A DNA stretch of 64,000 nucleotides from Gracilariopsis chorda (Eukaryota; Rhodophyta; Florideophyceae; Gracilariales; Gracilariaceae): positions 310,001 to 374,000 of the forward strand of contig NBIV01000031.1 in NCBI GenBank assembly GCA_003194525.1, given 5' to 3'. Below the pieces are notes generated by a model, which was not told the DNA's origin, ran no database searches, and saw nothing but the letters and a program-made list of their open reading frames with translations. A program made the position numbers and the translations under genes. Shown here in pieces: positions 1 through 10,560 of the stretch (positions are counted from its first letter, which is position 1; every line of letters starts with the position of its first letter).

Positions 1-510
1 TTTTCCTACCAGGTTTTTCTGCGCAAAATGGTCTAACGGTGGCACCCTTAGTAAATTTATCGAGATAGATACTAGTAGTAGTCAATCATAATACTTTGTT
101 CATAACTGCGAGGGACGGGGTGAATGGCTGTGACAGCCGTTCAGTGAAACGTTTTGACGTTTCACCGAATCTGACAGTTCGATTATCAATAAAGCTCCAC
201 CAGCGACTCTGGCTGACCTCGTACAGTGCACGAAACGCTGTTAAGCACAACCAGCCACAAGCTTCTATTGTAGGGATCGGCATGCTTTGGCGGTATAGCG
301 ATGTGATGCACCCTGCCTTTTGGTTAGTTAATCACATTCGTATACTCTTTTTGTCATAGATAAGAACTACAGCTCTGCTATCATTAAAACACCTTGTGAA
401 ACTTCTTGAAACCCACGAAAAACTACATGAAACATGCCAAAATAATGGGAGAACTTTCTGCCAATTGAAACCTCTTGCCTGGCACTAGTTATTATTCGTG
501 ACAGCAAACA
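1..510. other. Unassigned sequence left of a Tc1-like relic
   Basis: I see no recognisable gene here. The short open frames on both strands (about 65-87 codons) lack any family motif and overlap each other. The stretch adjoins a decayed DNA transposon and may contain its terminal sequence, but I could not find a convincing terminal inverted repeat. Confidence 0.4.
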
Positions 511-1548
511 ATGCGTTGCTTGTCTATCCCAACGAAGGCCCCAAATATGGTGAGAGGAAAGTACTTGTCTCAATTTGAAAAAGGACAGATATCCGCACTC
601 CGTCATGAAGGAATGTCTTTACGCCAAATTGCAGAGCTCGTAAAACGCTACATTGGGGCTATAAGAAGCTTCGTAAGTTCAAAAACGAAGCCAGATCAGC
701 CCACCATCGCAAAAAAGGTTCGAAAACTATCTCCAAAGCAACATCGCGCTTTGCTGCGGGAGGAACGTAAGAGCAACTCGAGTGCGTCATATTTGAAAAT
801 GGACCTCAATCTCAGTGTATCTGTTCGCCGGGTACAGAAGTTACCCAAAGAAGACGAAACCCTTAACTATTCAAAAGGATGCAGGGTTCAAAAATGACCG
901 AAGATCATAAGATAGTACGGATACAATGGGCACGACGAAACAAATCTAAAAGAGATTTATTTTGGAATACAGTTGTGTTCTCAGATGAAAAGAAGTTCAA
1001 CATTTGACGGTCCTAATGGTCTCGCATATTACTGGCATTATTAAAGAACAGGGGCGCGATATCTATCCTTTTGTGTTGGAGGTGGTTTTTTGGTCATGGT
1101 TTAGGGTGCGATATAATTGTATGGTGTCAGTGACTTATAATTTTTATCGGGCACTGAGGATTCTAAGAAATATTGCAATACGCAAGAGCCTGGAATATTA
1201 CCTTGGACTGCAGAAATATTTGGACTTATGTTAACTTGGGTTTTTCAGCAGGACAGTGCATCAGTTCTTCGTTCTACTTTCACAAAGAACTGACTACTCC
1301 AACATCAGGTTCGGCTTCTATCTTGGTCTGCTAAGTGTCCAGTCCTTAACATAATTGAGAATGTCTGGGGACTAATGGCTTGGAAGGTTTACGCAAATGG
1401 TAAGCAGTTCAAGAATGTGGAGGATCTTGACTCTATTCTAAATGTATGGCGAAGTCTCACTGCAGACTACATGCAGAAACTGTATCGATCTATTCCTAGA
1501 CGCTTGTTAGCTGTGATGGAAAAGCATTGTGGTGCTACAAAGTACTAG
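511..1548 (+). pseudogene. Decayed Tc1/mariner-like transposase
   Basis: The first part (511-897) encodes an N-terminal helix-turn-helix region of Tc1 type, with a 'LSQFEKGQISALRHEGMSLR' helix pair. Coding signal then continues in other frames: around 960-1005 it reads WNTVVFSDEKKFN, which is the block with the first catalytic Asp, followed by DGPNGLAYYWHY. At 1340-1548 comes IENVWGLMA, the block normally holding the last acidic residue, and a typical C-terminus ending GATKY. Several stops and frameshifts interrupt it, so it cannot make a full transposase. The family cuts and pastes DNA at TA sites. No clear terminal inverted repeats were found, so the element's true ends are unknown. A second relic of the same superfamily lies near 57.3-58.5 kb. 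Confidence 0.8.
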
Positions 1549-2119
1549 AACAATAAAGGCGTGCAGTTTTATTACATGTGTCATAACTTATTTCGCGTGC
1601 TTAAACCTATTTCGCTGTATGATTTTGATTTGTACTCCGTATGAAACGGAACTGCGTCAATCGCATACCACTGTCGTTTTGGGCACCCGTTCTGCCCTTA
1701 TGCAAGCGTGACTAGTGTCATGCTTGCACCTTTGAAACGCCTTTATGGGCAGTCGGGTGGGTGTGCTTAAAGGAGTTTCGCGCACTGTATGTCGGTCAAG
1801 CCGCCAGGTACTACTGTACCCCATGTTTTTCAGCAGTGGAGTCCGAAAGCCGACGACGTACGTTCACACAAATGCATGTGACATGGGGGACGACCTACAG
1901 GACACCAATCGTGATTCCCAGACTGTCTAACCTGACCAGTGTAGGCCTGCAACTCGTTCCAAACTCTCTTGTACTGCGAATAGCATCCCCCTGCTCGCAT
2001 TCTACCACACAATCCCACATCCCTAGGGGGGTTCGATGAGCGACATGTGTCCCTGCTACGACTCGAATCTAATAAAATAGAAGTGAAAGACTAACGACGT
2101 ATCTATATAAAACTGTTAA
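1549..2119. other. Spacer between Tc1-like relic and MAP kinase gene
   Basis: No gene is supported. Overlapping short open frames at 1529-2039 on both strands have no recognisable motif. The right part should contain the 3' UTR and polyadenylation region of the minus-strand kinase gene. Confidence 0.4.
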
Positions 2120-3325
2120 TCATGTTTGGGATTGAGTTTGTAGGTTTGGTACTAAGCCAGCGGCTGTGTCTTGCTGATCCCTTCGGATTCGATACATTTC
2201 AGCTTCCTGCCATATCATCTGTTTCAAAGTAGTCATTTGCTCTTGGTCCAGGCAGATCCTAAACTGAGTTTCACAAATGGGTTCATCAGCGTCATCGTGC
2301 AAAGCGACAAGATAGGGATGCTGAAAAGACTGCTGTACAGTGATTCGCTTTCGTGGGTCATACTCCAACATACGCGCCAGAAGGTCGCGCAAATCTTCAC
2401 AGACGTGAGGGAACAGGTGACGGACATTGCGAACGGGGAGGTGCTTGAGGTATCTCTCCACAAACAGTTGTGCCCCCACTGAGCTGAACAAGTGGACCAT
2501 GTCCTGTGGAGGCGGGCCGATGGTTTGGGCGACCTTCAACAGCTGCTCCTGATATGTGTTTCCAGGGAAGAGGGGCCGTCTGAGAACGATTTCAGCCAGA
2601 ATGCAACCGACACTCCACACGTCGACAGCGGATGAATAACGGCCTCCAAGCATGATTTCCGGGGCTCTGTACCAGCGTGTTGCGACGTAGGCGGTCATTC
2701 TGTCCTGCGAATACGGAGAGCGTGGGGCATCACGCGCGAGTCCGAAATCGCAGATCTTCAAGTCACATTCCTGGGTGAGCAAAATGTTGGATGGCTTCAA
2801 GTCCCTGTGCAGCACACCGGCTGAGTGAATGTACTTCAAACCTTTTAGAAGCTGGTATGTGAGGTACTGAGTATGATCAGGACTAATGGATTGGTTACTT
2901 GCGATAAGTTGATGAAGGTCAAACTCCATGAGGTCTGTGACGAAGTAGACTTCCTGGAAATTGGGCGGATCTCGCATAGGTAAGTAAACGTCCTTAAGAG
3001 TAACTATGTGTTCATGATTGAAATGACGAAGTAGTAGCATTTCACGTAAAGTCCTCTTGCAGTCGGTGCGGTCGGTTGTGACTCCGTTAATTCTCTTAAT
3101 TGCAACCATTTCGCGGTTGACGTGGTCGATGGCGGCGCAAACGACACCGTATGCGCCGCGGCCAATGACTCGTTCGACGGTATATCGTTGAGGGCATTCA
3201 AACTCAAAACCGCCGATAACGTAAAGGCGCGGCGGGAAGGACACTGCGGAGGACGGCTGGGAAGGCTGATTTGTTGGGGGTTCAGCATGGGAGTGTTGTT
3301 GCTGGTGCAGCTGAGCGTGCTCCAT
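2120..3325 (-). CDS. Mitogen-activated protein kinase with TAY activation loop
   Basis: This single-exon gene encodes a CMGC-group Ser/Thr kinase of about 401 residues. The frame opens further upstream, but only with a GTG; the ATG at 3325 is the first real start. After a Gln/His/Pro-rich N-terminus of about 45 residues come the glycine loop GRGAYG (55-60), the ATP-binding Lys in VAIKRI (77), the catalytic HRDLKPSN (173 on), DFG (193-195) and APE (221-223). The sequence VATRWYRAPEI identifies it as MAPK rather than CDK. A common-docking acidic patch DDADEP follows near 344. The dual-phosphorylation motif, usually TEY, TDY or TGY, reads T-A-Y (211-213), with Thr and Tyr kept. It should act in a MAPK cascade in cytosol and nucleus. 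The gene is divergent from KRI1, 432 bp away. Confidence 0.93.
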   Translation of the reverse strand: MEHAQLHQQQHSHAEPPTNQPSQPSSAVSFPPRLYVIGGFEFECPQRYTVERVIGRGAYGVVCAAIDHVNREMVAIKRINGVTTDRTDCKRTLREMLLLRHFNHEHIVTLKDVYLPMRDPPNFQEVYFVTDLMEFDLHQLIASNQSISPDHTQYLTYQLLKGLKYIHSAGVLHRDLKPSNILLTQECDLKICDFGLARDAPRSPYSQDRMTAYVATRWYRAPEIMLGGRYSSAVDVWSVGCILAEIVLRRPLFPGNTYQEQLLKVAQTIGPPPQDMVHLFSSVGAQLFVERYLKHLPVRNVRHLFPHVCEDLRDLLARMLEYDPRKRITVQQSFQHPYLVALHDDADEPICETQFRICLDQEQMTTLKQMIWQEAEMYRIRRDQQDTAAGLVPNLQTQSQT

Positions 3326-3757
3326 GTTTGACGGCGGACACGGCGCAGACACACTCGTGGAGTTGAGGGAAAGAGGGAGGTAGCATCCGTGGGAACAGGG
3401 GTGGGGAGTTTGTGGGAGAAGATGTGAGGGAGAATGAAAGGAGGAGGAAGGGGGAGGAAGGGGGAGGAAGGGGCTTGCGGCAGCACGCCGCGGGGCGGCT
3501 GCGGCGTTGTGGACGGGTGGACGGGCACGGGAGCATGACGGCGCTTACTAACCCGCAACGCTCACCGCTTATCGTGAGACGTCGCGGCTGCTCATTCGGT
3601 GCTATTGTTGGACCTACCCGGCTTACAGACAAACAAACAATTACAGTCCATTTCGTTTCGAGGTGCCGATCGGCAACGCCGTCGGGAGAGCGCATGCAAC
3701 TGCTCAGAGCTTGCGCTTGGGTTCTCCCCGTTGTTGCGCTTCGCGCCCGGCTGCCCG
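3326..3757. promoter_or_regulatory. Shared divergent spacer of MAPK and KRI1, with purine tract
   Basis: The two start codons face away from each other across 432 bp, so this interval must hold both promoters and 5' UTRs. At about 3424-3474 the plus strand carries a purine-rich tract with a GGAGGAAGGG unit repeated about three times in tandem. The rest is GC-rich. I see no convincing TATA box. Confidence 0.5.
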
Positions 3758-4347
3758 ATGGCTCAACAGCACCGCCCGGCCGCTTCTTCGCAGCCGCCAC
3801 ATGCGCCGCGCCCGCCTAAGCACGATGTGCTTGCCATCAACCATCAGTTTGCGCAGCAGTACGACGCCTCCAAACGTCGCCAGCTCTTGAGCAACGCCCC
3901 AGCCGCTCTCCTGGGCTCTTCGGAGGAGTCTTCGTCCTCGTCTGAAGAGGAGGATGAGCTTGGTGAACTGCTCACCAAGCGCATTGACAGGCAGGTGCGC
4001 AATACCCTCCACGCCATTCGAAACAAGCATCCCCGCATCTACGACAGCAACGCAACCTTTTTCGATGACCCGCCGTCGAACCCCAGCCAAGATGACGATA
4101 GCGATCACGAACCCGTGGCGGGCTGGGATGCCATTGGCGAGGCTGCAAAACGAGATACACCCAAGCTTACCTTGAAGGATTACGTTCGACAAACTCTCTT
4201 GAAAGAAGGCCGTCTTTCAGATACCGATAGCGAACCCGAATCTCCTGTCAACCGCACACACACCAAGCCAAACCCTCTGCTTTCAGCTAACCCCCATTCT
4301 CACAAATCCGCACAACAGCACCAACAGCAGCACAGTGACAACCACCA

Positions 4348-4389
<42 letters not shown>

Positions 4390-5707
4390 CTTCTTCACGA
4401 AAAAGTCCAAGACCGACGCCGAACTGCAACAGGAGCAACAAGATTTTGACGCCTTTCTCCACAAGCAGGCCGCTAAATCCGCATCCAAAAGAGGCGATGA
4501 CTTTCTACTGCACTCCTATCTCGAGAAGGAGAACCCCGACCAGAAAGAGAGATTCCTGCGCGATTTTGTGCTCAACAATGGTTGGCTCGACTCGAACGCC
4601 GCTCCAGCCCCCGCTGCTCACGATTATGACATTGAAATTGACCTCCCTGACCCCAACCTTAACTCGCATCAGGCCATTGACGAACAGGATGATGAACTTG
4701 ACGACAAGAACGATCAATTTGAGGCAGCGTATAACTTCCGCTTTGAGGACCCTGATGGAGCCCAAATCGTCTCGCACGCGAGGAACATTCCGGACTCTAT
4801 CCGCCGTCCTGACGAGAGACGAAAGCGAGCAAGGGAAGCGCGCCGCTTGCGCAAGCAGCAAGAGAAAGCCGCAAAGATTGAGGACATTAAGCGACTTCGA
4901 AACCTCAAGAAGAGGGAGATTCAAGCACGACTGCTGGCCATTCAAGAAGCGGCCGGTGATCAAGTCGACGTGTCTGGATTTGATTTGGATGCTGATTTCG
5001 ACCCTGATGAGTTTAACAAACAGATGGAGACCAAGTTTGGAGAAGAGTACTACGCGCGTCAAGACGAGCAAATGGATAAGCATCACAAGCATGACGAGTC
5101 CGGTGCGCCCCGCCCTTCGCTGCGCGAAAGCAGCAGTGTGCCGGACGATGTTCGGGACGACGTAAATCAAATGGTTGATGAATACTACAATCTGAACTAT
5201 GAAGATATCATTGGAGGTGCTCCAGTACGATTTAAATATAAGAAGGTTGAACCGGAATCATTTAACATGACATCTGTGGACATTCTTACAAAAGATGACA
5301 AGGAGTTGAATCAGATAGTCTCCCTAAAGTATCTTGCACCATACCGATCGCAGCGTCAGGTGAAGAAGAAGGCGTGGAAGGCTGCTGAGGTTATGAAACT
5401 CCAGAGGAGTTCAACGCAAACCGAGAACGGGTATGGCGCTGAACGCGAAGACACGGCTTATCAGCACGGTGGAGACGAGAAAAAAACCAAGAAACGGAAG
5501 AAACGGAGAAGAGAATCGGGGAGTGCTGGAATAGAAAATGTTGAACAGGCAGCAAGTAGATTAGAGACCCACGATCAAAATAACAGTTTGGAGGATGCGA
5601 AACAGAGTGAAGTCCAATCAAAGAATATTGATGAGCCAGGCATGACCAGAGCACAACGGAAGAGACATAAGAGAGCCAAGCGTAAGAACACAGTTTCAGA
5701 TACATGA
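3758..5707 (+). CDS. KRI1: KRI1-like ribosome biogenesis protein
   Basis: A single exon encodes about 649 residues. The frame is open further upstream, but only from a GTG; the ATG at 3758 is the first in-frame ATG. KRI1 is a nucleolar protein needed for 40S subunit assembly in yeast. Supporting features are an early Ser/Glu tract (about residues 54-66), an acidic and Gln-rich centre with an uninterrupted Asp run encoded by a GAC/GAT microsatellite (about 4348-4388), and the family block around FLRDFVLNNGW (near residue 265). The basic coiled region is followed by DPDEFNKQMETKFGEEYY. The strongest KRI1 signature is DEYYNLNYEDIIGG followed by RFKYKKVEPE, then a block ending in LKYLAPYR. The C-terminus is Lys/Arg-rich, as in a nucleolar protein. 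It converges on the hydrolase gene with 338 bp between stop codons. Confidence 0.93.
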
Positions 5708-6045
5708 CCGGAAAGTGTGATTACCGCCACATGCCGAGTTTCGTTTCGTGACTGCCATGATACTACTAAAGGTGCCAAGCGTACTTGCAACAATGTGGCG
5801 TGTGATTTCTCAGGCCTGATTCTCAGGATTGGTAATGGTCGGCAGGGTTTCTTCTGGTCATGGCGACGTAACGGAAAGACGTGGCTAATAGAGAGGAAGG
5901 ACTATTCATCACACAGATATATGCCGAAGTGCACAAATTTGTCACAGCAGCTGCTCAAGCAGGGTAGGTATAAGGATTGATGGCGTACTTTAACATCCAC
6001 ACTCATAAACAAAAGCCTCGAGGATTCTGAATGTATCCGGTGCTG
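5708..6045. other. Convergent 3' spacer between KRI1 and hydrolase genes
   Basis: Both flanking genes end here, so the stretch should hold two 3' UTRs. An 87-codon open frame at 5717-5980 has no family resemblance and is probably chance. Confidence 0.5.
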
Positions 6046-6999
6046 CTAGTTTTCAATATGTGACTTGAACCAGCGTATGCCTTCATCAACTGCACCTTTG
6101 CAGCCGGTCTCTCTGAACACTTCATGCCCAATATCATGAACAAACATCCTCTTGTCGTCGCTTTGAATGCGCCCAACAAACTGCTTGATGCCAGTTGGCG
6201 ACACAATCGCATCTTGGCTCCCAACAAATATGATGACGCTCTTGAACTTGAGCGTGTCTGCACTGTCGTCAATCTCCTTGTAAACGCGTAGGAACTCCAT
6301 TGCAACTCTCACGCGTAGTTTTCCGCGGTACAACAGCCCGTCTTTGGACACCGCGTCTCGAATTATAGGGTCCGGAGAGGGCGGGAGCTTCAAAACCGGT
6401 AGCTTAGGTACCAAGAAAGCGAGGAAAGGTCGGATAGCGAACAAGAATTGCCCATACGGCCCAAACATATCATCTGGTGTCCTGACGGCCGGTGAAAGAA
6501 GCATAACTCCGTCAACCAAATCTGGTCGTTTCTTGCAAACGAGAACTGTGGTGGTTCCACCCATGGACATTCCGAGAATGAATGTCTTCTTTCCTTTGAG
6601 ATCGTCCCTGTTTTTGAAGGACTCTACGACCTCAATTGCGGCATCTCTGATGTGATCAAACGAGTCGAAGTATCCGTGCAGGCCTGAGGTACGTCCATGG
6701 CCTGGGTGATCGTGTCCGATGACAATAAGCCCCAGTTCGAGTAGCCTGTCTACGACAGAACCTTTCAACAATGTTCGGTAGTTGTTTTCGTCCGGGGCTA
6801 GCCATTCAAAGACGGTATGACCCAGAATGCCGTGAAACAGAAACACGATCCCCTTCGCTTGTGCAATTCCGCATTTCGGTTCCCAAAAGTATGTGGCGAT
6901 TTTGTAGTCGTTACAGGCACTGAGTTCTCCCTGCTTGTAGCCGCCCAGATGATCGATTTCAATGGTGACGTTGGTGTCTGTTGCAAGGTTTTCTGTCAT
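6046..6999 (-). CDS. Alpha/beta hydrolase, monoacylglycerol-lipase type
   Basis: The single exon encodes 317 residues and starts at an ATG. The fold is recognised from the oxyanion-hole block FLFHGILGH (residues 53-61), the strand IGHDHPGHGRTSG (94-106), the nucleophile elbow GMSMGG with Ser145, an acid in GSQDAIVSP (Asp263) and a base in DIGHEVF (His292). Spacing fits the Hydrolase_4 (serine aminopeptidase S33) group that includes monoacylglycerol lipases and lysophospholipases. The GHGRTSGLHGY stretch matches the GHGxS pattern of those lipases. There is no obvious signal peptide, so it is probably cytosolic. The physiological substrate, a lipid ester or another acyl ester, cannot be read from sequence. 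Confidence 0.88.
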   Translation of the reverse strand: MTENLATDTNVTIEIDHLGGYKQGELSACNDYKIATYFWEPKCGIAQAKGIVFLFHGILGHTVFEWLAPDENNYRTLLKGSVVDRLLELGLIVIGHDHPGHGRTSGLHGYFDSFDHIRDAAIEVVESFKNRDDLKGKKTFILGMSMGGTTTVLVCKKRPDLVDGVMLLSPAVRTPDDMFGPYGQFLFAIRPFLAFLVPKLPVLKLPPSPDPIIRDAVSKDGLLYRGKLRVRVAMEFLRVYKEIDDSADTLKFKSVIIFVGSQDAIVSPTGIKQFVGRIQSDDKRMFVHDIGHEVFRETGCKGAVDEGIRWFKSHIEN

Positions 7000-7496
7000 T
7001 GTTGGTACTTCGTTTCTGAAGAGTGGTTACCCTTAGTGCAGGCAGGGCGTGCTAATGAGTTGAGACGCCTCGCTTGTGACAGGTTTGGTCCCTTCTTTTC
7101 ACAGGGCTTGTTGCACTCTGAAAAGTGCACCCAGTTACGATATGTCTCGGAGTATAGAGATGTCCGTCAGAGTTTCCAATCACAGATGCTAGAGCACCAG
7201 GAACAGGGCTCATGGGAGCAGATAGTTAAAGAGGATGGACCAGAAGCGGTTGTGGGCCAAGTACACGTTTCCTATTCCATATGACGTAGAACATTTTCTT
7301 GTTCACAGCAATGCCCCTCACAGGGGGCAGGGATGTATCGGGGTCCCCCAGTTTTCGCTCTCAGTCTGAGACCCTTCGCAAAAATGCTGCAATGTTATTT
7401 TAAAGAACACAGAAGAAGATTTATTTGGCAGCGGAATAACAGTCCATGATCGCCTGCATTCTACAGTGCGAGCCCCACAAAGTTGAACAATACTAG
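7000..7496. other. Upstream region of the hydrolase gene
   Basis: This carries the presumed promoter of the minus-strand hydrolase gene and ends at the CTAG that borders the piggyBac-related repeats. A 155-codon plus-strand open frame (6817-7284) mostly overlaps the hydrolase gene antisense and shows no family motif. Confidence 0.4.
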
Positions 7497-7500
7497 CTAG

Positions 7501-7870
7501 TGTCTATCTGACCAGCGACCTCATATGAGGTCAATATTAATTACTCTAGAACTTTATCAAAACCTTAAAACTTTTCCAAAAACTTTTTCACTTTGATCTT
7601 CTCATCATGTCTTCTACGCCGGCAGCGCTGAACCATGTCCACAACACATCACCAACAGTCGTAGCTGTCACATCCAGCACTATCGTCAAAAACATTCGTA
7701 CACAATGGCCCCGTCCACAGATCTTTTAGTTCAAAGACCACCTGGTTAGCCATGTTTCAAGTTCGAAATTTGAAATGTGGGGCCATGCGGATCAGATTTC
7801 AATTTTTTTTTTAATTTTGCGTGCCATTGCTCTGACCTCATATGAGGTCAGCGCACTGGTCCGATAGACA
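7501..7870 (+). mobile_element. Internally deleted piggyBac-like miniature element
   Basis: This 370-bp element begins TGTCTATCTGACCAG and ends with the complement CTGGTCCGATAGACA. Its left 225 bp or so match 7875-8100 and its right 140 bp or so match 10558-10699 of the neighbouring full-length element almost base for base. It is therefore a non-autonomous copy that lost the transposase region. CTAG lies on each side (7497-7500 and 7871-7874). Both ends carry the 18-bp near-perfect palindrome around ACCTCATATGAGGT. It would need transposase from a related full-length copy to move. Confidence 0.9.
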
Positions 7871-8069
7871 CTAGTGTCTATCTGACCAGTCACCTCATAT
7901 GAGGTCAATTTTAATTACTCTAGAACTTTATCAAAACCTTAAAAATTTTCCAAAAACTTTTTCACTTTGATCTTCTCATCATGTCTTCTATGCCGGCAGC
8001 GCTGAAACATGTCCACAACACATCACCAACAGTCGTAGCTGTCACATCAAGCACTATCGTCAACAACAT

Positions 8070-10182
8070 TTGTACACAATGGCCCCGTCTACAGATCTTT
8101 GCAGAACTGTTGTAAGAACTGTCAACAGCCGTGCTCGTCTGGTTACAAATGACGCTGAATGCAAACGTTATTACGTATCTCTATGGAAGTCAACAACGGT
8201 ACACGATTGTGTCCTCAATGTTGACATTAGTAAAGTCAACAATCGAAATCTTACTTTTCTGACTGTGAAGTTTAGTCTACTGAACCGAGAACAAGAAGTA
8301 ACTCTACCCCTATCTAGTGTCAAACTAGGTACCGGTGTGGACGAAGCAGTGGATGATGCAGAAGAGCCTATTGCCGTAGTTGAACCCATTAATATGCAAA
8401 ATATGGAGGACGATGCTCTTGTGACACCATCTCAGATGCAAGTTGTGCAGCCGCAAACAAGTTCATTAAGCGAAAATGCACCTGTCCAACCAACTGTGAT
8501 TCATGGTCTTGTGTGGGAAACCTGTACGACGTTGATTCCTCTGAATGGTTTTGTGCAAATTCATCAGTGGAAAGTGATTGGCCCAGCCGGAGATTTTATC
8601 TCACCGCGTCACGTTACTCCAAACATGAGTGCATTCGATTTCTTTCTTTGGACGTTCCCTATGCAGCATTTTCAGTTCATAGTGAACAAAACAACTGTTC
8701 GGTTAGAAAGCAAAGACGTTCGGAGGACTTCAGGGGGAGAATTGCTCAAATTCTTTGGAATTCTTATCCTCATGACTCGCATTGAGTTCTCTAACAGACG
8801 GGATCTTTGGAGCCTTGAGCCCTTTTCTAAGCTTATTCCTCAGCCAAATATTGGTCTTGCGATGTCACGGAACAGATTTGAAATGCTTAAAAGTTCAATA
8901 TGCTTCAGCGGAAATGGTGTGACTGAAGAGCAGGGAATCGCGAGTTAGTCCTTTGTAACAGATTTGGTGAAGGCAATCAATGACCATCGTCAGTCTTTTG
9001 TCACTCCATCACATGCCTTATGTGTTGACAAAGGAATGTCACGATGGTACGGATTAGGCGGTAATTGGATTGATGTCGGGCTTCCACAATATACGGCATT
9101 AGACAGAAAGCCGGAAAATGGTCTTGAAATGAAGGCCGTATGTTTTGCACGAAGTGGCATAATGCTGAACATTGAGCTCAATATGGGTGCAAATATTCCG
9201 GAACAAGTTTTTGATTCTAATAATGCCCATGAAACGGCAGTCTTACTTCGCTTATTGCAACCATGGTTTGGATCTTAACGTTTGGTATGTGCGGATTCCT
9301 TTTTTTGCGTCTGGTAGTACCGCGAAAGCCTTACTGGAAAAAGGTTTAAGGTTTACTGGAGTTGTCAAAAATGCTACTCATGAATATCCCATGACACATC
9401 TCTCGGAAACCACTTTATCGGACAGGGGAGATTTTGTATCTATGCTATCGAGAGGAAGCATTATCAATAATGATATAATGGCTGTAATTTGGATGGACAG
9501 AGAAAGAAGGTATTTCGTATCAACCTCTGGCACGGTTAATCTTGGCTGTCCTATTATTCGAGAAAGGTGGAGACGGGAGGGAAATATTTCTAAGAAAGTG
9601 GAAATGGAGGTCGCAATTCCCGAAGTGTGTGAAGAGTATTACAAAAACTGTTCAATGGTCGATCGCCATAACAGATGCAGACAAGATGATCTGAATCTGG
9701 AGAAGAAAATTGAAGTGAAAGAGGGGTCATTTCGAGTGAACTGCTCTCTTTTATCGATTTGTATTGTGGACGCGTGGAAGTTGTACAAAGCCGCAAATGG
9801 AACCAGAAACGTGAAAAGTCCGCACCACTTCTATTGCCAATTGGCTGATGAACTAACTGAGAATACATGGGATACCACAGGTCTAATGAGTAGAGATGAG
9901 CAAGAATGTGAAAATGTTCATGAGAAGCCAATGTTTGCAGGCACTGGCTTGCATTTAATGCAGACGAATAGAAGGAGAAAAAACAAGGATGGCAAGATAA
10001 GAAAAGATTTATATCAAGTACGATGCAATTTCTGCAAAGGTAATACAAAGTCCAAGTTTTTATGTTCTGGGTGCTATATCAGAAAGGAAAAAGAAGTGTT
10101 TTTATGTCACACTGGTACTAATAGAGATTGTTTTATGAAACACATTGAAGAGTGTCACGGTATAATGAAGTTCAGAAGCTGA
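8070..10182 (+). pseudogene. piggyBac-type (DDE_Tnp_1_7) transposase, broken
   Basis: The reading frame from 8070 runs to an in-frame TAG at 8946-8948, continues in the same frame to about 9275, then shifts by one base and runs to 10182. The middle holds the family block CVDKGMSRWYGLGGNW, in the position of the catalytic Asp region, and later HNRCRQDDLN. The C-terminus has a Cys-rich domain with CNFCKGNTKSKFLCSGC and a later CFMKHIEECH, which matches the zinc-binding tail of piggyBac transposases. A possible N-terminal segment from an ATG at 7981 lies in another frame and ends at a TAA in the 8110s, so there is either an intron or another frameshift. With one stop and at least one frameshift it is not expected to be active. 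Confidence 0.85.
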
Positions 10183-10445
10183 TGAAGATCTCCACAACCT
10201 TGTCAACCTTCGTTTTTTATATTAAAAATCTATGTTTGAATGCAAAAGTTTACATTAAGTTCATTTTACGTTTAGCCCCCTACTAATTCAATCCGCGTTA
10301 TTTAGACTTGCTAAATTATTTAAACTCTATTACGAAACTGCCCTTTTAACAGATGTCACCGTATTCTTTCTGCTTTTCAAGTGGGTGTTATAAACGTTCT
10401 GAGAGTTTAAAGATATTTAGAATTAGTCGAGCTCCCGAAGGAGTT

Positions 10446-10560
10446 TTCGAGTTTTATGAAACCCAGCGAGGTTCGAACTCATGTTTTGTTGCTCGCATGT
10501 GACCTGACGACCACTGAGCTGCTGTTATGGCTCAGTGGTCGTCTTCTAGAAGTACTTATA
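10446..10560 (-). repeat. tRNA-like (SINE-like) insertion with perfect 14-bp hairpin
   Basis: Read on the minus strand, GCTCAGTGGTCGTCAGG resembles a tRNA A box and, about 30 bp on, GAGTTCGAACC resembles the B box. An intact tRNA cannot be folded: the 3' CGCTGGG has no matching 5' strand and the anticodon arm is irregular. Next to the A box, 10506-10519 and 10530-10543 form a perfect 14-bp inverted repeat around a 10-base loop. The segment is missing from the miniature element's right arm, which fits either a later insertion or sequence lost in the deletion. A polymerase III-type promoter relic is the best reading. Confidence 0.45.

Noticed and set aside
4335..5165. Thr-rich 276-codon frame overlapping KRI1
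   Set aside because: It is a shifted-frame shadow of KRI1, with poly-Thr arising from the GAC repeat.
10440..10560. Functional tRNA gene
   Set aside because: Boxes A and B are present, but the acceptor stem does not pair and the anticodon arm is irregular.
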